This document shows, one piece after another, positions 6,418 to 12,434 of a stretch of 12,434 bases of DNA. A program made the translations under genes and the position numbers. The stretch's first letter is position 1, and the number at the start of each line of letters is the position of its first letter. Origin of the DNA: an uncultured Eubacteriales bacterium (GTDB taxonomy: Bacteria; Bacillota; Clostridia; Oscillospirales; CAG-272); contig URHI01000055.1 in assembly GCA_900547565.1 (NCBI GenBank), positions 1 to 12,434 of the forward strand, in the 5' to 3' direction. Below the pieces are notes generated by a model. The model had not been told where the DNA came from, made no database searches, and was given only the letters and a program-made list of their open reading frames with translations.

Positions 6418-8163
6418 ATGGAAACCAAAATGCTAAATATCAAGATTAACGGCAACGATTATTCGGTCCCCTACGGAACTACCGTTCTCGAAGCCGCCAG
6501 AATGGCAAATATAGAAATACCCACTCTTTGCTATCTCAAGGATATCAATGAGATCGGCGCTTGCCGTCTCTGCCTTGTTGAGATCAAGGGAGCCCGTGGC
6601 CCTGTGACCGCCTGCGTATATCCTATTGAGCGTGACGGTACGGAAATATTCACAAATACCCCCAAGATCCGTCAGATGAGAAAGATGAATCTTGAGTTGC
6701 TGCTCTCTAATCATAATAAGCACTGCCTGTCCTGTATCCGCAGCACCAGCTGTGAGCTGCAGAAGCTGTGCCTCGACTACGGTGTTGAGGACAGTCGCTA
6801 TACCGGCGAGATGACCGCTTCCACTCCGGATGAGTCATCGCTGTCAATTGTACGCGATAATAGCAAGTGCGTGCTGTGCCGCCGTTGCTCGGCTACCTGC
6901 GCCAAGGTGCAGGGAATCGGTGTTATCGGTGCCAACAACCGTGGCTTTGACACCGCTATTGGCTGTGCCTTCGACGCGCCTCTCGACAGCACATCATGCG
7001 TCAACTGCGGTCAGTGCATTGAGGCCTGCCCGACAGGAGCTCTTCACGAAGTGGACGAAACCGAAAAGGTGTTCGCCGCGCTTGCCGATGAGACTAAGCA
7101 CGTTGTTGTGCAGACCGCTCCTTCCGTCAGAGCCGGTATAGCCGAGGAATTCGGTGCTCCCATCGGAACCGACGGTGAAGGTAAAATGGTTGCCGCACTT
7201 CGCAGACTGGGCTTTGCCAACGTATTTGACACCGACTTTGGTGCCGACCTTACTATTATGGAAGAAGCCAACGAATTCCTTTCGCGCTTCAAAAACGGCG
7301 GTAAGCTTCCCATGATTACTTCATGCTCACCCGGCTGGGTCAAGTTCTGTGAGCATTATTACCCTGAGTTTACCGAAAATCTGTCGACTTGTAAGTCACC
7401 TCAGCAGATGCAGGGCGCTATCCTTAAGACCTACTATGCTCAGAAAATGGGCTGGGATCCCAAGGATATTGTCAGCGTGTCCATTATGCCTTGTACCGCA
7501 AAGAAATTTGAGGTCAAGAGAGATGATCAGGACGCTGCGGGCGTAGCAGATGTTGATATTGCGCTCACCACTCGTGAGCTTGCTCGCATGATCCGTCGTG
7601 CAGGTATCGACTTTAACAGCCTTCCCGAAGAAAAGTTCGATGCACCGCTTGGAATTTCGACCGGTGCCGGCGTTATCTTCGGTGCTACAGGCGGTGTTAT
7701 GGAGGCTGCACTTCGTACAGCAGTGTTTGCTCTTACAGGCAAGAATCCCGAGAAGGTTGATTTTGTTGATGTCCGCGGTACTGACGGTTGGAAGGAAGCG
7801 TCATACACCGTTGCAGGTGTTACACTCAACATTGCGGTAGCTTCAGGACTTAAGAATGCCGCTAACCTGCTTGACGCTGTCAAGAGCGGAGAAAAGAACT
7901 ATCAGTTCATTGAGATTATGTGTTGCCCCGGCGGATGCGTTAACGGCGGCGGACAGCCGATTGTTGACAGCGCTACCCGCATGAAGGTAGACGTTCAGGC
8001 TAAGCGCGCAGCGGTACTGTATAATCTCGATAAGAACATGCCGCTCCGCATGTCGCACGAGAATCCAGTCATCAGAGAACTGTATGACGAATTTCTCGGA
8101 GAGCCCAACGGCCATAAGGCTCATGAACTGCTCCATACAACATATGTGAAGCGCGGGCTGTAA
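6418..8163 (+). CDS. hydA: Catalytic [FeFe] hydrogenase subunit HydA (M3-type, NADH-linked)
   Basis: This is the 581-residue catalytic subunit, reducing protons to H2 or oxidising H2. Domains in order: a plant-type [2Fe-2S] ferredoxin (C38, C49, C52, C66); the His-ligated [4Fe-4S] site (H99, C103, C106, C112); a 2x[4Fe-4S] ferredoxin (C151, C154, C157, C161; C194, C197, C200, C204); and the H-cluster domain with L1 TSCSPGW (301-307), L2 MPCTAKKFE (357-365) and L3 EIMCCPGGC (499-507). A short small-subunit-like tail follows, without the extra C-terminal [2Fe-2S] of Thermotoga HydA. L1 has Ser304 where the textbook motif has an H-cluster Cys, and L3 has an extra Cys502. I chose the ATG at 6418 over an in-frame upstream ATG at 6352. 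It has AGGGGA at 6405-6410 and avoids a long overlap with hydB; the upstream segment is only hydB sequence in another frame. Confidence 0.95.
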   Translation: METKMLNIKINGNDYSVPYGTTVLEAARMANIEIPTLCYLKDINEIGACRLCLVEIKGARGPVTACVYPIERDGTEIFTNTPKIRQMRKMNLELLLSNHNKHCLSCIRSTSCELQKLCLDYGVEDSRYTGEMTASTPDESSLSIVRDNSKCVLCRRCSATCAKVQGIGVIGANNRGFDTAIGCAFDAPLDSTSCVNCGQCIEACPTGALHEVDETEKVFAALADETKHVVVQTAPSVRAGIAEEFGAPIGTDGEGKMVAALRRLGFANVFDTDFGADLTIMEEANEFLSRFKNGGKLPMITSCSPGWVKFCEHYYPEFTENLSTCKSPQQMQGAILKTYYAQKMGWDPKDIVSVSIMPCTAKKFEVKRDDQDAAGVADVDIALTTRELARMIRRAGIDFNSLPEEKFDAPLGISTGAGVIFGATGGVMEAALRTAVFALTGKNPEKVDFVDVRGTDGWKEASYTVAGVTLNIAVASGLKNAANLLDAVKSGEKNYQFIEIMCCPGGCVNGGGQPIVDSATRMKVDVQAKRAAVLYNLDKNMPLRMSHENPVIRELYDEFLGEPNGHKAHELLHTTYVKRGL

Positions 8164-8175
8164 TTTGAAATAATC

Positions 8176-8216
8176 AAAAAGCAGTAGGGACGCGAAAGTG
8201 CTCCTTACTGCTTTTT
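8176..8216 (+). terminator. Intrinsic terminator of the hydCEDBA operon
   Basis: A 15-bp stem (8176-8190 with 8202-8216, one G-U pair) has an 11-base loop. The stem starts with five A and ends with five T, so it can work on both strands. It lies 13 bp after the hydA stop and separates the hydrogenase operon from the glycosidase gene. Confidence 0.9.
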
Positions 8217-8267
8217 CGGTTTGAAGGGTAAGCCGGTACGTAATAATTATGAAAGGATCTCATTATT

Positions 8268-10154
8268 ATGTATATCACCTCAAGTGACTTTGAACACAAT
8301 ACTTATTCTGCTGACCGGCTTTTTCCGGTAGCGGGACGGGCTTTATTTGGCGGAGTGTTTGAGTGGGCGGTTGATTTCATATGCCACGAACAACTAATGA
8401 ATGTAGAATTGTGGCGTGAATTTGTACATCAGTTCAATTTTTGTCCTGACGATGAAAACCGCGGTTGGCGTTGTGAATACTGGGGCAAAATGATGCGCGG
8501 TGCGGCGTTCGTTTACGGATATACACGAGACAAAGAGCTTTACGACGTGCTGGAGCAGAGTATTATAGATATGCTCACCACGCAGGACAGCGCCGGACGT
8601 ATCTCCACATACAGTACGCAGGCAGAGTTTTCCGGTTGGGATATGTGGGGAAGAAAATATGTTATGCTCGGAATGCAGTATTTTTACGAGGTGTGTAATG
8701 ACGGAGCGCTGAAAGAACGTTTAATAGATTCAATGTGCCGTCAGGCTGATTACATCATTGAGCGTGTTGGTGAAGGTAAGCTCCCGATCGACAAAACCAG
8801 TGACTTTTGGCTTGGGTTGAATTCAATGTCTATATTGGAGCCGATAGTCAGACTATATAACATCACGCACAACGAAAAATATCTCGAATTTGCAGGATAT
8901 ATAGTTAAAACGGGCATGAATGGAGATGCCTGCGTGTTTCAACTGGCCGCACAGGATAAGCTGCTGCCGTTTGAATACCCGGTTACCAAGGCGTATGAAA
9001 TGATGTCATGCTTTGAAGGCTTGGCCGAGTATTACCGTGTGAATGAGTCACCTGTGTATCGGAAGGCGTTGCTAAATTTCGGTCGGAGATTGCTTGAGAG
9101 CGAAGTATCGGTGATAGGTTGCTGCGGCTGCACGCATGAGTTGTTTGATCATACCGCATTTTCACAGACAGACGACAGCTATACCGGGATTATGCAAGAG
9201 ACATGTGTAAGTGTTACACTGATGAAGCTGTGCGGACAGCTTTTGCGGCTGTCAGGAGATCCGTGTTATGCCGATTGCATAGAGCGTACGTTTTTCAATG
9301 CCTATCTCGGTTCTATGAACACACACCGTTGTATATCACATTTGGATGCCAAGGGACGCTGGCCGGAAACGCAGGGTGTTTTGCCGTTCGATAGTTATTC
9401 GCCCTTGCGCCCGGGAGTCCGAGGGGCAAAAGTCGGCGGACTTATGCGTATGGAAAACGGTGCATTTTACGGTTGCTGTGCATGCATTGCTTCGGCCGGA
9501 ATTGGAGCGATGTCTCGTATAAATGTTTTGCGCGACGCAGAGAATTTATATATTAACTTTTATATGCCGGGACACGTGTCGGTTGATTTGCCAAGCGGAG
9601 CGCTGGAGTTTACCGTTATCGGAAACTATCCGTATGACGGCGAGGTTTCGCTTCGCTTTGATGCAGTACCCGAAAGTGAGTTCGGCTTGTGTCTCCGAAT
9701 TCCCGAATGGAGCAAAAAAACGTCAGTGACCGTATGCGGTCAGCATGTGATCGCAGAGTGCGGACGGTATTTGCGGCTGGGATGTCCGGCGGTCGGAGAC
9801 GTTATTGAGCTGAATTTTGATATGTCTGTGCACATAATACAACCTGTGGCAGGCGCTCCGGGGGAAGATAAATATTTTGCTTTTCGCCGTGGCGCAGTTG
9901 TGCTCGCTGCCGATGCAAGACTCGGTGTTTCGCCGGACGTCCCACTGAAAATCAGTGACACGCAGCTCGCTGATAGTGACAGCTTGGTTGGTGCCGTAGT
10001 TTGCCGTCCGGACGAGGTTACCGAGATCCCGGATTGCCGCATTTGCGTTAAAATACCATGTGCTGACGGAACATTCCGGCGTTTGATCGATTATTCCTCC
10101 GCCGGGAAAACGTATGACGAACGCTCTGCAATGGCTGCTTGGCTTACGAAATAA
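8268..10154 (+). CDS. GH127/DUF1680-family glycoside hydrolase (beta-L-arabinofuranosidase-like)
   Basis: The 628-residue protein has the layout of GH127 enzymes: an (alpha/alpha)6 barrel (about 20-425, with recurring aromatic-rich helices such as WRCEYWGKMMRGAA) followed by beta-sandwich domains (about 425-628). The Zn/Cys catalytic set of Bifidobacterium HypBA1 (Glu338, Cys340, Cys417 nucleophile, Cys418) is matched by E311 and C313 in QETC and by C403 and C404 in YGCCAC. It is therefore probably active on beta-L-arabinofuranosides or a related sugar; the family also contains other specificities (GH127, GH146 and relatives), so the exact substrate is uncertain. There is no signal peptide or membrane segment, so it should act in the cytoplasm on imported oligosaccharides. 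The ribosome site AAAGGA at 8252-8257 supports the ATG. It is monocistronic, with no transporter or regulator gene beside it. Its own promoter is not clearly visible. Confidence 0.82.
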   Translation: MYITSSDFEHNTYSADRLFPVAGRALFGGVFEWAVDFICHEQLMNVELWREFVHQFNFCPDDENRGWRCEYWGKMMRGAAFVYGYTRDKELYDVLEQSIIDMLTTQDSAGRISTYSTQAEFSGWDMWGRKYVMLGMQYFYEVCNDGALKERLIDSMCRQADYIIERVGEGKLPIDKTSDFWLGLNSMSILEPIVRLYNITHNEKYLEFAGYIVKTGMNGDACVFQLAAQDKLLPFEYPVTKAYEMMSCFEGLAEYYRVNESPVYRKALLNFGRRLLESEVSVIGCCGCTHELFDHTAFSQTDDSYTGIMQETCVSVTLMKLCGQLLRLSGDPCYADCIERTFFNAYLGSMNTHRCISHLDAKGRWPETQGVLPFDSYSPLRPGVRGAKVGGLMRMENGAFYGCCACIASAGIGAMSRINVLRDAENLYINFYMPGHVSVDLPSGALEFTVIGNYPYDGEVSLRFDAVPESEFGLCLRIPEWSKKTSVTVCGQHVIAECGRYLRLGCPAVGDVIELNFDMSVHIIQPVAGAPGEDKYFAFRRGAVVLAADARLGVSPDVPLKISDTQLADSDSLVGAVVCRPDEVTEIPDCRICVKIPCADGTFRRLIDYSSAGKTYDERSAMAAWLTK

Positions 10155-10158
10155 TATT

Positions 10159-10229
10159 AAAAACACCCCGCTGACGTTATGCATCTCACATAAAGGAAGA
10201 AACGTAATATGTAGGCGGGGTGTTTTTTT
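10159..10229. terminator. Bidirectional intrinsic terminator between converging genes
   Basis: A 13-bp GC-rich stem (AAAAACACCCCGC at 10159-10171 with GCGGGGTGTTTTT at 10215-10227) ends in a T-run to 10229. The A-run on the left becomes a T-run on the minus strand, so it can end both the glycosidase transcript and the convergent sirtuin operon. The enclosed 43 bases are long for a terminator loop; an internal ACGTT (10174-10178) with AACGT (10201-10205) pairing can shorten it. Confidence 0.85.
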
Positions 10230-10257
10230 ATATGTGATGGAGCATTATGCCTGATCT

Positions 10258-11004
10258 TCACTTGGCCATCAGCTTGAGAGTTTCACTAAACACCTGTCCC
10301 AAACTCTCATTGAAAACGAGTGTGGCCAGGTGGTCGTACTCGGTGGGCTGCTTGTTGATTATTACAATGTTGTGCCCACGGTAATACCTCAGGAACGATG
10401 CTGCCGGCTGAACCGCAAGCGAGGTACCTCCGATAATCAGCAGATCAGCCGCAGAAATAGCACTTATGGCACCGCGTACTACGTCGTTGTCAAGTGCCTC
10501 CTCATAAAGGGTGACGTGAGGCTTGATTATTGCACCGCAATCCTCACAGTGCGGTACGATATCTGTCGTTTTTTCAAGAAAATCGTTGCTGTATCGCCGT
10601 CCGCACGACGTACATTCAAGCCGGGACGCGGTTCCGTGCAATTCAAACACCTTACGACTGCCGGCCGCTTGGTGTAGCCCGTCGATGTTTTGCGTTACAA
10701 TCGATATATCCTTTCCGTACTGCTCAAGCTGTGCAAGCGCATAATGCGTTGTGTTTGGACTGACGTGCTGCATGAATAAATCGCGATAAAAACGGTAAAA
10801 CAGCTCGGGATTTTGCACAAAGCAGCTGTGACTCAATATCTGTTCAGGAGGCATTCCGTAAGTTGTGGCAGTTTTGTATATTCCGTCAGGACTGCGATAA
10901 TCCTTTAGACCGCTCTCGGTTGATACGCCTGCGCCGCCGAAAAATACAATTCGTCGACTGTCACAAAGCATACCGGCAAATTCTTGGTACTTCATAGCGT
11001 GCAT
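10258..11004 (-). CDS. Sir2-family NAD-dependent protein deacylase (sirtuin)
   Basis: This 248-residue cytoplasmic enzyme should remove acetyl or other acyl groups from lysine using NAD+, releasing nicotinamide and O-acyl-ADP-ribose. Visible motifs are the NAD-binding GAGVSTESG (24-32) and DYRS (35-38), TQNIDG (104-109), the catalytic H123 in ELHG, four zinc cysteines (C131, C134, C153, C156) and GTSLAVQPAA (193-202). Length is normal for bacterial sirtuins. Small departures are K34 where Pro is common before DFRS and H163 in KPHV where Asp or Asn is common. The Tyr/Arg pair of SIRT5-like desuccinylases is not obvious. An ATG three codons downstream (10995) is an alternative start; neither has a strong ribosome site. 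It begins 5 bp after the preceding minus-strand gene, so translational coupling is likely. It is the last gene of its operon. Confidence 0.95.
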   Translation of the reverse strand: MHAMKYQEFAGMLCDSRRIVFFGGAGVSTESGLKDYRSPDGIYKTATTYGMPPEQILSHSCFVQNPELFYRFYRDLFMQHVSPNTTHYALAQLEQYGKDISIVTQNIDGLHQAAGSRKVFELHGTASRLECTSCGRRYSNDFLEKTTDIVPHCEDCGAIIKPHVTLYEEALDNDVVRGAISAISAADLLIIGGTSLAVQPAASFLRYYRGHNIVIINKQPTEYDHLATLVFNESLGQVFSETLKLMAK

Positions 11005-11009
11005 TTCTG

Positions 11010-11588
11010 TCAGTGATCGTTAATATTGAAATAGTTTACTTTCATGTTGGTAAGTGCTGAAAGCCGCTTGCGTTCAAACCGCAATCGTCCGCCTTCAATG
11101 AACTGTAAATCCACAGCTTCCCATATAAAGACCCATGCGAAAATATCAATACATTCGATCCAAAGTTGCTTTACTCCGAAGCTCTCAGCGAAAAACATGC
11201 TGCCAAGTGCCGCCACTCCTACTAAGAACATTATCACGGCAAGGAATCTGTTGCGCCGGATTTCCCGTTGGTTGGCGACTGACTTCAGCACAAAATACTG
11301 ACGCAGAGCATCACGGTATATGTTCTGTTCATCCGGACTGATGCAATTGCTGTGTATATGTAATGTAAGCTGATATTTCGGATGTATAGCATTGGCACAG
11401 TGTTCAATGAATTCAGCTACATCGGAATCTATGACCTCTTCATTGTTGACCGAATACGGCGACAGAAAATTGCTGTCATCGCGAACGGTCATAGTGATAA
11501 TGGCACGTCCATCACTGTCGTGCTGTATTTCATGGGTTGATTTTTGCATTTCTTTGAGACTAAGAAATGACTTGATAGCTGTTAACAT
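11010..11588 (-). CDS. Uncharacterised small membrane protein with two transmembrane helices
   Basis: I do not recognise a named family, although similar proteins with a WVFIWEAVDL-type segment occur in Clostridia. From the ATG at 11588 it has 192 residues: a soluble N-terminal part (1-112) with alternating beta-type strands, an acidic patch (about 50-60) and a basic segment Q107-R114; then transmembrane helix 1 (about 115-135) and helix 2 (about 145-162); then a basic C-terminal tail. It probably places both ends in the cytoplasm under the positive-inside rule. A longer reading from TTG at 11600 is possible. I prefer ATG because AAAGG (11607-11603) is 14 bases from ATG but only 2 from TTG. 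It lies between a GNAT gene (46 bp upstream) and the sirtuin (5 bp downstream). Confidence 0.7.
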   Translation of the reverse strand: MLTAIKSFLSLKEMQKSTHEIQHDSDGRAIITMTVRDDSNFLSPYSVNNEEVIDSDVAEFIEHCANAIHPKYQLTLHIHSNCISPDEQNIYRDALRQYFVLKSVANQREIRRNRFLAVIMFLVGVAALGSMFFAESFGVKQLWIECIDIFAWVFIWEAVDLQFIEGGRLRFERKRLSALTNMKVNYFNINDH

Positions 11589-11634
11589 ATGTATAAGCAA
11601 GGCCTTTCAAACAATATAAATTATTATGTGATGC

Positions 11635-12129
11635 TCAAAGCAGCTTTTCGGCGATATAAAAGTCAGTGTCATACCTTTTGCACTTCCCGAGCAGTGTAAA
11701 TCCAAGAGCTGTATATGTACGGATCGCGGCAGGATTACACTGCGCTACAAGTAGATGTATAGCACGCACACCGGTATGTTCAAGTTGACAGAATAACTGC
11801 TGTAACATAAGCTTTCCGTACCCGTGTCCCTGATGTTCGGGAGCTACTGCCAGCCGTGCTATTTCACGGCAAGGACTGCAATCATGCCAAAGCACGATGT
11901 CATCAAGCTCGTTCTCGGGTACAACCGATACCGCACCGATTATGCTATCGTTACCGCGCAGTACATACAGACAGTTTGCCGAAAAATCATTCTGAGCGTC
12001 TTGTACAGTAGGATAATTATTATTCCATGTGCAACCGGGCAAACCCGTGACTGACTTGTACAGCTCTGCCACTGCCGCAACATCATTGGCCCGTGCCGGC
12101 CCGAATGTCATCAACCGGTCAAACTGCAT
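11635..12129 (-). CDS. GNAT-family N-acetyltransferase
   Basis: The 164-residue protein is a single GNAT domain that should transfer an acetyl group from acetyl-CoA to an amine. The acetyl-CoA pyrophosphate-binding motif A is EIARLAVAPEHQGHGYGK (about 89-106, with the Q-G-H-G-Y-G signature) and motif B is NPAAIRTYTALGF (about 132-144). The substrate is not readable from sequence. The GCTWNNNYPT segment near residues 32-41 recalls GNAT proteins seen near Clostridia ABC transporters. It overlaps the end of the ABC ATPase gene by 11 bp when started at 12129. The internal ATG at 12111 would instead leave a 7-bp gap, and no ribosome site decides between them. It lies in the same operon as the sirtuin two genes downstream. 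Confidence 0.88.
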   Translation of the reverse strand: MQFDRLMTFGPARANDVAAVAELYKSVTGLPGCTWNNNYPTVQDAQNDFSANCLYVLRGNDSIIGAVSVVPENELDDIVLWHDCSPCREIARLAVAPEHQGHGYGKLMLQQLFCQLEHTGVRAIHLLVAQCNPAAIRTYTALGFTLLGKCKRYDTDFYIAEKLL

Positions 12130-12434
12130 GTTTACGATAAGGAGCTATGTGTCCGTCGTCCATCACCAAGATGCGGTCAGCACGGTTGGCAATGACCATA
12201 TCGTGTGTTACGACTACCATAGTTTGATTAAGGTCATTTTTCAGGCGTATCATGAGTTCGAGCACCTCGTCTGCATTGTGACGGTCCAAGTTCCCGGTAG
12301 GCTCATCGGCAAAAAGTATGCGCGGGTAGTGAATCAACGCACGTGCTATGGCTACGCGTTGCTGTTGGCCGCCGGATAACCCTCCCGGAAGGTGGGGGAG
12401 CCGGGCGCCTAGTCCGGGACTGGCTATCAAAAGC
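12119..12434 (-). CDS. ABC transporter ATP-binding protein, MacB/LolD-type (3' part only; 5' end outside window)
   Basis: The C-terminal 104 or so residues of an ABC ATPase are present; the frame stays open to the window edge. Visible motifs in order are the signature LSGGQQQRVAIARAL, Walker B ILFADEPTGNLD with the D-loop, and the H-loop VVVTHD. The Walker A part lies beyond position 12434. The DEPTGNLD wording is typical of the MacB/LolD/FtsE-like group that works with FtsX-fold permeases for export of peptides, antibiotics or lipoproteins. The permease gene is not in the window and should lie upstream of this gene, or the permease may be fused or located elsewhere. A TTG at 12430 is internal and not the start. 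The stop overlaps the GNAT gene. Confidence 0.93.
   Translation of the reverse strand, partial: LLIASPGLGARLPHLPGGLSGGQQQRVAIARALIHYPRILFADEPTGNLDRHNADEVLELMIRLKNDLNQTMVVVTHDMVIANRADRILVMDDGHIAPYRKHAV

Noticed and set aside
8221..8249. Promoter for the GH127 gene with -35 TTGAAG
   Set aside because: The sequence 17 bases downstream (TAATTA) is a poor -10 box and would leave almost no room before the ribosome site.
1..12434. CRISPR arrays, insertion sequences, tRNA or rRNA genes, phage genes
   Set aside because: I found no repeated spacer pattern, transposase motif, terminal inverted repeats or RNA gene signature on either strand.

Overview
The window looks like a chromosomal segment of an anaerobic, fermentative Clostridia-type Firmicute, probably a gut Ruminococcaceae/Oscillospiraceae-like bacterium. 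The reasons are the strong AGGAGG-type ribosome binding sites, the family versions encoded (NADH-linked [FeFe] hydrogenase, DRTGG and PHP proteins, RsbW-like ATPase) and the moderate GC content with AT-rich promoters. This is an inference from families and style; there is no rRNA or other taxonomic marker in the window.

Region 1 (1-2912, plus strand) is a tightly packed putative hydrogen-sensing operon. It encodes an RsbW/RsbT-like ATPase, a non-catalytic-looking [FeFe] hydrogenase of the sensory HydS type (the proton-transfer Cys is Ala, all four H-cluster Cys ligands are kept, and there is an extra C-terminal Fe-S domain), a lone DRTGG domain, and a PHP phosphoesterase. The operon starts upstream of the window.

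Region 2 (2913-8216, plus strand) begins with a good promoter (TAGACA, 17 bp, TATAAT) overlapping a tandem 10-bp repeat. A leader of about 100 nt follows, then hydC, hydE (HATPase), hydD, hydB and hydA, closed by a strong intrinsic terminator. This gene order matches the Acetobacterium woodii-type hyd operon. The products should form a soluble NAD(H)-linked, possibly ferredoxin-bifurcating, [FeFe] hydrogenase that disposes of or takes up electrons as H2. Regions 1 and 2 plausibly work together: HydS senses H2 or redox state, and the ATPase, DRTGG and PHP proteins relay or tune the response. That link is inferred from synteny and domains only. The H-cluster maturases (radical-SAM HydE, HydG, and the GTPase HydF) are not in the window.

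Region 3 (8268-10229, plus strand) is a single cytoplasmic GH127/DUF1680-type glycoside hydrolase (beta-L-arabinofuranosidase-like) between two terminators. Region 4 (10258-12434, minus strand, convergent) is a compact operon, read right to left: the 3' part of a MacB/LolD-type ABC ATPase, a GNAT acetyltransferase, a small two-helix membrane protein of unknown function, and a Sir2 NAD-dependent deacylase. No stretch longer than 300 bases lacks a gene, and I see no tRNA, rRNA, CRISPR array, insertion sequence or attachment site.
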